Below, in pieces: positions 24,497-31,510 of a stretch of DNA of 64,000 bases. This DNA comes from Fusicatenibacter_A intestinipullorum (lineage in GTDB: Bacteria; Bacillota; Negativicutes; Acidaminococcales; Acidaminococcaceae): contig DWZP01000006.1 of assembly GCA_019117495.1 (NCBI GenBank), positions 19,789 to 83,788 on the forward strand, in the 5' to 3' direction. The notes below the pieces were generated by a model. The model saw only the letters and a program-made list of their open reading frames with translations. It did no database searches and was not told the origin of the DNA. Each line of letters begins with the position of its first letter. Position 1 is the first letter of the stretch. Made by a program: the position numbers and the translations under genes.

Positions 24497-26110
24497 ATGT
24501 CAGAAAATAACGGCAGTACAGGCAATAAAAAATTTTTAAAGGGCACGTTAATACTTACGGCTTCCAGTATGGTGGTTAAGGTTATCGGCTCCGTAAACTG
24601 GATTATTCTATCGCGCATTCTGGGCGGCGAAGGCATTGGGCTGTACCAGATGGGCTTTCCGATTTATTTAATGGCGATAACGGTATCGTCGGCAGGCATA
24701 CCGGTGGCAATTTCCATAATCACTGCCGAAAAAGTTGCTGAAAACGACTTTTTTGGTGCCAAAAGGGTGTTTAACGTATCGCTGAGGCTGCTTTTTATCA
24801 GCGGCCTGGTGTTCTCGTCGGCGCTGTGGTTCGGCGCAGGCTGGCTTATCGAAAACCACTGGATTCGCGATGCCCGCGCTTATTATTCCATTATCGCGCT
24901 GGCGCCGGCAGTATTTTTTGTAACCTTCCTGGCCAGCTTCCGCGGTTATTTGCAGGGCTGGCAGATTATGATGCCGACGGCGGCTTCCGAAGTTGTGGAA
25001 CAGCTGATGCGCGTTGTTACCATGATTGTGTTTGCCTACATGTTTATGCCTTACGGGCTGGAGTATGCGGCAGGCGGCGCAAGCATGGGCGCCGGCGTGG
25101 GTGCGTTCTGCGCGCTGCTGGTGCTGATGTGGTTTTACGCACGGCTCAAGCGCAGCCTGAAGGATAAAATGCAGGGCGCGGTAGCGGCCAAAAAGCCGGA
25201 GGCGGCGGGCAAAATTATTATGCGCCTGCTTAAACTGGCGCTGCCGGTATCGCTTTCGAGCCTGATGCTGCCGGTTGTGGCAAACCTTGATTTGCTGATT
25301 GTTCCGCAGCGGCTTGAAGCGGCGGGCTTCAGCGTCGGCGAATCGACGGAGCTGTTTGGTTATTTAACTGGCATGGCGGTGCCGCTTGTTAACCTTGCCA
25401 CTATTTTTACGGCGGCCATGACGATAAACCTTGTGCCTGCCATTTCCGAATCGCGCACGTTAAAGGACGCGGCCGGCATTAAGTCCAAGATAAGCACGGC
25501 CTTCCGCGTGGCAATGATTATAACCATGCCGTGTTCCGTGGGGCTGTACTTTTTAGCAGGCGACGTTGCAGCCTTAATTTACAATGCGCCGGGCGCGGCG
25601 GGGGCAATCCGCACCATGAGCTTCGGCATTTTCCTTTTGGGGCTGCACCAGATAAGCACCGGCATTTTGCAGGGGCTTGGCAAAACCGCACTGCCTGTTA
25701 TTGCCATGATACTTGCCGCAGCCATTAAAGTTTGCTTAAGCTGGGTTCTTACCGCACGGCCGGAGCTGGGCATTAACGGCGCTTCGCTGGCAACGCTTGC
25801 CGATTTTGGCATTGCGGCGCTGCTTAATATGGTATTTATTTATAAACATGCACATTATTCGCTGAGCCTTGACGGCATTTTTAAACCGGCGCTTGCTTCG
25901 GCGCTGATGGGCGCTGCCGTGTACGGAGTGCTTGTGGCGGCGCAGGGGTTTGGCGCGTGGGCCATTCTTGCGGCAATGATTGTTGCCGTGCCGGTTTACG
26001 CAGTTGCCCTGGCAGGCTTCGGCGGCCTTACCAAAGAAGACCTGGAGGACATTCCCTTTATCGGCCGCAGAGTGCTGGCAGTGAGCAGGCGTTTTGGTTA
26101 TTTTAAATAA
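24497..26110 (+). CDS. MOP-superfamily polysaccharide/lipid II flippase, SpoVB/MurJ-like
   Basis: Inner-membrane protein of 537 aa with 14 predicted helices, from the MurJ/SpoVB/Wzx group that flips lipid-linked sugars. It opens FLKGTLILTASSMVVKVIGSVNWIILSRILGGEGIGLYQM, the SpoVB-type start, and has conserved GISVAIS-like and EVVEQLMRVV stretches. No sporulation genes are near, so a role in cell-wall or surface polysaccharide export is more likely than spore cortex. The next gene is an M23 wall hydrolase 12 bases on. The exact lipid substrate is unknown. Confidence 0.85.
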   Translation: MSENNGSTGNKKFLKGTLILTASSMVVKVIGSVNWIILSRILGGEGIGLYQMGFPIYLMAITVSSAGIPVAISIITAEKVAENDFFGAKRVFNVSLRLLFISGLVFSSALWFGAGWLIENHWIRDARAYYSIIALAPAVFFVTFLASFRGYLQGWQIMMPTAASEVVEQLMRVVTMIVFAYMFMPYGLEYAAGGASMGAGVGAFCALLVLMWFYARLKRSLKDKMQGAVAAKKPEAAGKIIMRLLKLALPVSLSSLMLPVVANLDLLIVPQRLEAAGFSVGESTELFGYLTGMAVPLVNLATIFTAAMTINLVPAISESRTLKDAAGIKSKISTAFRVAMIITMPCSVGLYFLAGDVAALIYNAPGAAGAIRTMSFGIFLLGLHQISTGILQGLGKTALPVIAMILAAAIKVCLSWVLTARPELGINGASLATLADFGIAALLNMVFIYKHAHYSLSLDGIFKPALASALMGAAVYGVLVAAQGFGAWAILAAMIVAVPVYAVALAGFGGLTKEDLEDIPFIGRRVLAVSRRFGYFK

Positions 26111-26122
26111 GAGGGCATAAAA

Positions 26123-27040
26123 ATGAAAAGCAGCAAGTTTTATACATTCACCGTTCCCAATGGCAAAAGCTATAAAATACCTGCGCTTATGTTTAAGGCC
26201 GGCGCAGTATTTGCCGCTGCCGCCGTATGCTTTGGCGTTTACGCGGCGTTTGCCTTTGTGCGCTACCATGCGCAGCAGCAGGAATTTGCCGAGTACCGTG
26301 CGCACAAGGCAGAGTACGAAGAACGCATGCAGGGGCTTTTGGATGATAACGAAAAAATGCTGCGCGACATAAACGAAATGGCTACTTTGGAAAGCCGCCT
26401 GCGCCGCGCGCTGATACGCGACCCGGAAGCAGGAATGAAGCTTGCAGCACCGCAGCAGGAGAGCGCTCCGGCGGATGTTAAGCCCGGCTACACAGGGCAG
26501 GGCGGCCCGGCAGAATTTGGCATGATTGAGATGCTTGATATTTTAACCGTGCAGAACAAAAACATTAAACAGCAGATTGACGACAAGAAAACTTCCATGA
26601 AAGAGCTGCTTCTGGCGATGGAAAAACGCAGGAATTCGCTGAATGCTTTTCCTGATTTATGGCCGGGTGAAGGAGGCACAATCAGCTCGCCTTACGGCGG
26701 GCGCATGGCTCCGGTTGGCGGCGGCTACGACTGGCATCCGGGCATTGACATAGCCGTTGATTTCGGCACGCCGGTATATGCTTCGGCAGCCGGTACGGTA
26801 GAACAGGCAGGCTGGAACGGCGGTTACGGGCGCTATGTAAAACTTGACCACGGCAACGGCTACGAAACTGCGTACGGGCATATGAGCGGCATTGCCGTAA
26901 CGGAAGGCGAAGCCGTGCGCAAAGGCGATATTATCGGTTTTGCAGGCAGCAGCGGTTACAGTACCGGCCCGCACATCCACTTTGAAGTGCTGGTAGACGG
27001 GCAGTTTGTAGACCCCATGTACATGTTAAGCAGTAAATAA
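26123..27040 (+). CDS. membrane-anchored M23 peptidase (LytM domain)
   Basis: 305 aa. One N-terminal membrane helix (residues about 24-46), then a charged coiled-coil-like stretch (about 50-175), then a LytM/M23 domain from about 185. The zinc site is complete: His205 and Asp209 in HPGID, His252 in YGHMSG, and the HIH motif (His284, His286). It would therefore be an active peptidoglycan endopeptidase or divisome-type hydrolase facing the periplasm, unlike degenerate EnvC/NlpD types. It is cotranscribed with the flippase. SD GAGGG. Confidence 0.92.
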   Translation: MKSSKFYTFTVPNGKSYKIPALMFKAGAVFAAAAVCFGVYAAFAFVRYHAQQQEFAEYRAHKAEYEERMQGLLDDNEKMLRDINEMATLESRLRRALIRDPEAGMKLAAPQQESAPADVKPGYTGQGGPAEFGMIEMLDILTVQNKNIKQQIDDKKTSMKELLLAMEKRRNSLNAFPDLWPGEGGTISSPYGGRMAPVGGGYDWHPGIDIAVDFGTPVYASAAGTVEQAGWNGGYGRYVKLDHGNGYETAYGHMSGIAVTEGEAVRKGDIIGFAGSSGYSTGPHIHFEVLVDGQFVDPMYMLSSK

Positions 27041-27085
27041 TCCGCATAAGCGGAAAATATAAAATAATTAAGCGGAGGCGATTTT

Positions 27086-27514
27086 ATGAAAAAATTTATT
27101 TTGCTATTGACCACGGTTTTAACGCTGGCTTTTGCTGCAAGCTGTTTTGCAACCGAAAACAGCAGCGCGCTGAATGATGCTGAAGGCTCTGCACAGAAAG
27201 TTATTACCGCGCTGGTTGCCAGCGACACTTTGGGCTATAAGGATGCTGAAAAAGCCATGTCGGCAGACCTTGCCAAACAAATGAACGTTAACACTTTTAT
27301 TGCCATGCAGCGTCAGGTGCAGGAAAAATTCGGCAAACATAAGGAAACCAAGTTCTTTTCGTTTGAGCGTTTTGACAAAGCCGACCGCCTTACCTACATT
27401 GCAGGCTTTTCTAAAGAGCCTGCCGTAAGCATTGTGTTTACGCTTGACAAAAAAGGAAAAATTACCGAGTTCAGCCTGGCTGCACTGGAAGTACAGCAAA
27501 ACGAAGAACGATAA
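27086..27514 (+). CDS. small secreted protein, DUF3887-like
   Basis: 142 aa with a Sec signal (MKKFILLLTTVLTLAFAASCFA) and a mature part of about 120 residues. The pattern (a helix pair, then KFFSFERFDKADRLTYIAGFSKEPAVSIVFTLDKKGKITEF) resembles NTF2-like/DUF3887 proteins, which bear beta strands ending in a KKGKI turn. Function unknown. SD GCGGAGG; it is the last gene after the M23 peptidase and ends in a terminator. Confidence 0.75.
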   Translation: MKKFILLLTTVLTLAFAASCFATENSSALNDAEGSAQKVITALVASDTLGYKDAEKAMSADLAKQMNVNTFIAMQRQVQEKFGKHKETKFFSFERFDKADRLTYIAGFSKEPAVSIVFTLDKKGKITEFSLAALEVQQNEER

Positions 27515-27525
27515 AATATTTTACG

Positions 27526-27558
27526 GGCATGCGCCAATAGCGTGTGCCTTTTCTTTTT
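27526..27558 (+). terminator. terminator after the secreted protein
   Basis: GGCATGCGC (27526-27534) / GCGTGTGCC (27540-27548), two G-U pairs, loop CAATA, T-rich tail. Confidence 0.75.
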
Positions 27559-27678
27559 GCAGGAATACGTTAAATTTGGCAGTTTCCAGCTAAAATTTAA
27601 CATATCCTTAATGGCGGCTGAATAATCCTCCGTTATAATCAGAGTATCTTGTAATACGTTTGATTTGGAGGAGTAAAA

Positions 27679-28815
27679 ATGACTAATCTGAATGAAAAAA
27701 TTTCCCGCAGAAAATTTTTACAGCTTACAGCCGGTGCTGCCATCGGCGCCGCTATGCTTAACGTGCCGGGCATGACCTTTGCCGCAGGCGCAAAAGTAAA
27801 AGCCGCAAATTACAATAAGCTGCCTGACGCAGTGCCTCTTGCCAAAGATGCGGAGCTGGTGCAGCTTTCGTACAAAAAAATTCAGGATGCAGTTAGCAGC
27901 ATTAAAGACAGCACTTTAAGAAGCATGACGGCAGAAATTATCAATAACCCCAATCCGGCATTTATGGAAAATTATCAGCTGCCGGGCAGCAAACGCGCGC
28001 TGTACAATAAGCTGGCAGCTGCCGGTTTGCTTGATACTTCCAAAATTTCCGCCGAACAGCTGCTGCCTCCGTACAGCGGCAAACTGCCCCAGCCGTTCTA
28101 TTCCGCACCTGGCAGCGGCTACGCAAGCCACCATGCTTATCCGGGCGGGCTGGCAACGCATACGGCCGCTAACCTGTGCATTTCCGAAGGCATTTACAAT
28201 ACTTATAAGGACATTTTTAACAGCGACATCAGCCGCGATATTATCATTTCCGCACAGGCGCTGCACGATTTGGCAAAACCGCTGGTATTCCAGTGGCAGA
28301 AAGACCAGGCTTCGCTGCCTGAATACACCATTGCCGCTACCGGCGCACACCATATTTTAAGTATTGCCGAAGTTATTTACCGCGGGTTCCCGGTGGAAGA
28401 AATTGTTGCTCAGGCCTGCGCACATACCATTCCGACAGGCAAAGACGAACAGGTTGTTGCCGGTTACTTAAAGGCAGCTGCTATTATCGCCGGCAAGGAT
28501 GCCGTAAAACTCGGCCTTGTAAACAGCGATAACACTATTCCTACTCCGCATAAGCAGGAAGGTTACATTGTAAGCCTCGGCGACCACGACTTTGTACTCA
28601 GCAGCCCGGCCTGCCAGAAATCCGTTGCCATTCTTAAACAGATTGCAGCCAAAGATTACGGCATGACGAAAGCAGAGCTGGAAGGCGAACATTTCAACCG
28701 CTTCCGCAACTACATCGGTGCGCAGTATTCAATGATGTATATCGACAGCCTTGCATCTACCAAAAACGGCATGGAAAGAATCCGCCAGGCGGTGAAGAAC
28801 GTAATTGTTAAATAA
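27679..28815 (+). CDS. Tat-exported HD-domain protein
   Basis: 378 aa with a twin-arginine signal (SRRKFLQLTAGAAIGAAML, residues 9-27), so it should be exported folded. The mature part contains an HD-type metal site: HHAYPGGLATHT (residues 151-162), ALHDLAK with the His196-Asp197 pair, GAHH (224-225) and CAHT (His249). The spacing resembles YhaM-like HD hydrolases, and HD domains usually hydrolyse nucleotides or phosphoesters in the cytoplasm, so export is unusual. TATAAT at 27634-27639 and SD TTGGAGGAG precede it. Single gene. Substrate unknown. Confidence 0.82.
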   Translation: MTNLNEKISRRKFLQLTAGAAIGAAMLNVPGMTFAAGAKVKAANYNKLPDAVPLAKDAELVQLSYKKIQDAVSSIKDSTLRSMTAEIINNPNPAFMENYQLPGSKRALYNKLAAAGLLDTSKISAEQLLPPYSGKLPQPFYSAPGSGYASHHAYPGGLATHTAANLCISEGIYNTYKDIFNSDISRDIIISAQALHDLAKPLVFQWQKDQASLPEYTIAATGAHHILSIAEVIYRGFPVEEIVAQACAHTIPTGKDEQVVAGYLKAAAIIAGKDAVKLGLVNSDNTIPTPHKQEGYIVSLGDHDFVLSSPACQKSVAILKQIAAKDYGMTKAELEGEHFNRFRNYIGAQYSMMYIDSLASTKNGMERIRQAVKNVIVK

Positions 28816-28826
28816 GCCTGCGGTGC

Positions 28827-28855
28827 TTGACAAAAGAAGATATTGGCTATATTAT
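28827..28855 (+). promoter_or_regulatory. promoter of the antitoxin RNA
   Basis: TTGACA (28827-28832), exactly 17 bases, TATTAT (28850-28855). The start would be near 28862, immediately before the direct repeat. Confidence 0.85.
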
Positions 28856-28861
28856 TATTAC

Positions 28862-28923
28862 AGATGTGAGTGTATCTCCCACGAGATAATGAAAAAGGGA
28901 CGTGTTGCAGCACGTCCTTTTTT
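28862..28923 (+). ncRNA. antisense antitoxin RNA (RNA II-like) of a par/Fst-type system
   Basis: A short transcript of about 62 nt is defined by the promoter at 28827-28855 and a strong terminator: GGACGTG (28898-28904), loop TTGCAG, CACGTCC (28911-28917), six T's. Its 5' half (28865-28889) repeats the toxin mRNA's start region in the opposite sense (TGTGAGT, ATCTCCCAC, GATAA in order), so the RNA can pair over the toxin's start codon and the spacer next to its SD. Its loop UUGCAG is the exact complement of the toxin transcript's terminator loop CUGCAA. Size and layout match RNA II of the pAD1 par locus. Confidence 0.85.
28865..28889 (+). repeat. direct repeat copy 1 (in antitoxin RNA)
   Basis: TGTGAGT (28865-28871), ATCTCCCAC (28874-28882), GATAA (28885-28889), matching copy 2 at 29065-29091 block by block. 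Confidence 0.9.
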
Positions 28924-28929
28924 CATGCA

Positions 28930-28964
28930 AAAAAATAAAGCCGTACAGTTGCAGCTGTACGGCT
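28930..28964 (-). terminator. terminator of the toxin mRNA
   Basis: 10-bp perfect stem AGCCGTACAG (28939-28948) / CTGTACGGCT (28955-28964). On the minus strand the loop is CUGCAA, followed by TTATTTTTTT. The loop is the complement of the antitoxin RNA's terminator loop. Confidence 0.88.
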
Positions 28965-28979
28965 GAATGTTACTTTTTA

Positions 28980-29084
28980 TTATTTATCTTTTTTGTTAAG
29001 CCACCAGGAAAACCAAATGGCTGCAAGTTTGATAAATAACGGAGCAAGTAACAACTCCCAGATTTGTGAGTTTAAATCTCCCAC
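28980..29084 (-). CDS. Fst/PepA1-family type I toxin peptide
   Basis: 34 codons, starting at GTG (29084), with a perfect AAGGAGGTG (29100-29092) 7 bases upstream. The peptide begins MGDLNSQIWE, has one membrane helix with the family's proline (LLAPLFIKLAAIWFSWWL), and ends in a charged tail, NKKDK. The A-P-hydrophobic-F-S-x-W-L-basic pattern is that of Fst (pAD1) and S. aureus PepA1, membrane-damaging toxins kept silent by antisense RNA. The mRNA runs from a promoter at 29151-29123 to the terminator at 28964-28930, about 185 nt. The convergent antisense RNA covers its start codon. Not previously called because of its size. Confidence 0.88.
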   Translation of the reverse strand: MGDLNSQIWELLLAPLFIKLAAIWFSWWLNKKDK

Positions 29085-29091
29085 TCGATAA
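29065..29091 (+). repeat. direct repeat copy 2 (over the toxin start)
   Basis: TGTGAGT (29065-29071), ATCTCCCAC (29076-29084), GATAA (29087-29091). The ATCTCCCAC block contains the complement of the toxin's GTG start. Confidence 0.9.
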
Positions 29092-29122
29092 CACCTCCTT
29101 TCAAAATTGGGAGGCGTTCAAT

Positions 29123-29151
29123 ATTATAGCATACGAAGATCTTATTGAAAA
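29123..29151 (-). promoter_or_regulatory. promoter of the toxin mRNA
   Basis: On the minus strand: TTTTCA (29151-29146), 17 bases, extended -10 TGCTATAAT (29131-29123). Transcription would start near 29116. Confidence 0.8.
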
Positions 29152-29156
29152 GATAA

Positions 29157-29199
29157 AAACGCCATCAGGAATAATTGGTAATTACTCCCGGTGGCGTTT
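29157..29199 (-). terminator. terminator of the tetrapyrrole operon
   Basis: Long imperfect hairpin with end arms AAACGCCA (29157-29164) / TGGCGTTT (29192-29199), followed on the minus strand by TTTTATCTTTT, which overlaps the toxin promoter. Confidence 0.75.
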
Positions 29200-29216
29200 A
29201 AAAATTTTTAAATATT

Positions 29217-30515
29217 TTATTTTCTGCTTGCCGCTACATCGCTGAAGCCTTTTTCGGCGGCAGCAATGGTTTTTTCGATATCCTCCGGCGTATGGGCCAG
29301 CGAGATAAAGTTGGTTTCAAACTGGGAAGGCGGCAGGTAAATGCCCTGTTCCAGCATGCTGTGGAAGTAGATGCGGAAGGCATCCAAATCACTGGTAGCG
29401 GCAGATGCGTAATCCGTAACGGGTTTGTCGTTAAAGAATACGGTGAACATGGAACCGAGGCGGTGGCACTGTACGGGCACGCCTGCTTTTTCTGCAGCGC
29501 GCTGCAGGCCGCCAACCAAAATGGCTGTGTGGCTTTCAAGCGCTGCGCATACATTGTGTTCTTCCATATAAGTTAGGTTGGCAATACCGGCAGCCATAGC
29601 CAGCGGGTTGCCGCTTAAGGTGCCTGCCTGGTACATGGGGCCGACAGGGGCAACCATTTCCATAATGGCGCGTTTGCCGCCGTAGGCAGCTACCGGCAAT
29701 CCGCCGCCGATAACTTTACCTAAGCAGGTAATATCCGGGTCGATGCCGTATAAGCCCTGTGAACCGCCCTGCGAGGAGCGGAAGCCGGACATAACTTCGT
29801 CGCAGATAAGTAGTGCGCCGTATTTTTTGGTAATTTCGCGTACTTTGGCAAGGTAGCCGTCATGCGGAAGCACAAGGCCCATATTGCCGGGGGTGGGTTC
29901 CATAATAACGGCGGCAATGGTTTCGCCCTGCGTGCGGAACACTTCTTCCAGTGCGGCTTCGTCGTTAAACGGAATGGTAATGGTGTTGGCGGCAACGTTT
30001 TTCGGTATGCCCGGGCTGTCGGGAACGCCAAGCGTTGCGGCGCCGCTGCCTGCCTTAACGAGCAGGCTGTCGTGATGGCCGTGGTAGCAGCCGATGAATT
30101 TAACAATGTTGTCGCGTCCGGTATAGGCGCGTGCCAGGCGCAGTGCGCTCATGGTGGCTTCGGTGCCGCTGTTTACCATGCGTACCATGTCCATGGAAGG
30201 CACAAGGCGGCATACGAGTTTGGCAAGTTCTGTTTCGGCAAGTGTCGGTGCGCCGTAGGAAGAACCTTTTTCGGCAGCTTTTTTAATGGCTTCGGTAACA
30301 ACCGGGTGCGCGTGGCCCAACAGCAGCGGGCCGTAGCTTAAAACGTAGTCGATGTATTCGTTGCCGTCGATATCGGTAAGTTTGCTGCCTGCGCCGCCGG
30401 CAATAATAGGCGGTACGCCGCCTACGCTGCGGAAGGAACGCACGGGGCTGTTAACGCCGCCGGGAATATATTGTTTGGCTTCTTCAAAAGCGGCTTCGGA
30501 TTTTGCGTGCTGCAT
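29217..30515 (-). CDS. hemL: glutamate-1-semialdehyde 2,1-aminomutase
   Basis: PLP enzyme that converts glutamate-1-semialdehyde to 5-aminolevulinate, second step of the C5 tetrapyrrole route. 432 aa, full length. Motifs: GGVNSPVRSFRSVGG for substrate binding, SGTEATMSALRLAR for the PLP phosphate, and Lys267 in LGKVIGGGLPVAAYGG as the PLP-binding lysine. It is the last gene of the six-gene hem operon, nine bases after hemB, with AGGAGG as SD. hemA, its substrate supplier, is in the same operon. Confidence 0.97.
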   Translation of the reverse strand: MQHAKSEAAFEEAKQYIPGGVNSPVRSFRSVGGVPPIIAGGAGSKLTDIDGNEYIDYVLSYGPLLLGHAHPVVTEAIKKAAEKGSSYGAPTLAETELAKLVCRLVPSMDMVRMVNSGTEATMSALRLARAYTGRDNIVKFIGCYHGHHDSLLVKAGSGAATLGVPDSPGIPKNVAANTITIPFNDEAALEEVFRTQGETIAAVIMEPTPGNMGLVLPHDGYLAKVREITKKYGALLICDEVMSGFRSSQGGSQGLYGIDPDITCLGKVIGGGLPVAAYGGKRAIMEMVAPVGPMYQAGTLSGNPLAMAAGIANLTYMEEHNVCAALESHTAILVGGLQRAAEKAGVPVQCHRLGSMFTVFFNDKPVTDYASAATSDLDAFRIYFHSMLEQGIYLPPSQFETNFISLAHTPEDIEKTIAAAEKGFSDVAASRK

Positions 30516-30524
30516 GTCGTCCTC

Positions 30525-31505
30525 CTATTCTCCGCGCAGCCAGCGTGCTGCGTCAAGGGCGTGGTAGGTAATAATCATTTTGGCACCGGCGCGTTTAAAA
30601 CCGGTAAGGGTTTCCATAACAATGCGTTTTTCGTCAATCCAGCCTCTTTCGGCAGCTGCTTTAACCATGGCGTATTCGCCGCTTACGTTGTAAACGCACA
30701 GCGGGCGGTTAAAGGTGTCCTTTACGCGGCGGATGATATCCATAAAGGCCAGCGCCGGTTTAACCATAACAATGTCGGCGCCTTCTTCAATATCAAGTTC
30801 AACTTCGCGCAGTGCTTCGTCGCTGTTGGCAGGGTCCATCTGGTAGCCTTTGCGGTCGCCGTGTTCCGGTGCGGAATCGGCTGCGGCGCGGAACGGGCCG
30901 TAATAAGCGGAAGCAAATTTTGCGGAATATGCCATAATGGGGATATTGGTAAAGCCTTCTTCATCAAGCGCAGTGCGGATGGCTTTAACGTAGCCGTCCA
31001 TCATATTGGACGGGGCGATAATATCGGCACCGGCTTTGGCGTGGGACACCGCAACTTTGGCTAAAAGCGGCAGGGTTGCGTCGTTATTAACTGTGCAGCC
31101 GTTTTCCAGTACGCCGCAGTGGCCGTGTTCGGTGTATTCGCACAGGCATACGTCGGTAACGATTACAAGGTCGGGGTATTTTTCTTTAATCAGGCGGCAG
31201 GCCTGCTGTACAGGTTCTTCCATGTCCCAGGCGCTGCTGCCGGTGGCGTTTTTGTAAGAAGGAATGCCGAACAGGATAACTGCCGGAATTTTCAGTTCGG
31301 TAATTTCGTCCAGCACTTCCGGCAGGCGGTCGAGTGACCAGTGATAGTTGCCGGGCAGGGATTCGATTTCGTGTTTAACGTTTTTGCCGGGAACGACAAA
31401 AAGCGGATAGATTAAGTCATTGACGGAAAGCTCTGTTTCGCGGATCATGCTGCGCAGGTTTTCGGTTGCGCGTGTGCGGCGCGGGCGGTAAATGGGAAAG
31501 CCCAT
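30525..31505 (-). CDS. hemB: delta-aminolevulinic acid dehydratase (porphobilinogen synthase)
   Basis: Condenses two 5-aminolevulinates to porphobilinogen. 326 aa. The two Schiff-base lysines are present: Lys196 in YSAKFASAYYG and Lys249 in MVKPALAF. The zinc-type cysteine triad is seen as Cys120, Cys122 and Cys130 in DVCLCEYTEHGHCG. I start at ATG 31505, 8 bases after AAGGAG; a GTG nine bases earlier would overlap the SD. It follows cobA/hemD by 5 bases. Confidence 0.96.
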   Translation of the reverse strand: MGFPIYRPRRTRATENLRSMIRETELSVNDLIYPLFVVPGKNVKHEIESLPGNYHWSLDRLPEVLDEITELKIPAVILFGIPSYKNATGSSAWDMEEPVQQACRLIKEKYPDLVIVTDVCLCEYTEHGHCGVLENGCTVNNDATLPLLAKVAVSHAKAGADIIAPSNMMDGYVKAIRTALDEEGFTNIPIMAYSAKFASAYYGPFRAAADSAPEHGDRKGYQMDPANSDEALREVELDIEEGADIVMVKPALAFMDIIRRVKDTFNRPLCVYNVSGEYAMVKAAAERGWIDEKRIVMETLTGFKRAGAKMIITYHALDAARWLRGE

Positions 31506-31510
31506 GGTGA

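Noticed and set aside
28816..28930. Treating the 28.8-29.2 kb hairpins as plain terminators of the Tat-HD gene
   Set aside because: A consensus promoter lies between the gene and the first hairpin, and the repeats plus loop complementarity need another explanation.
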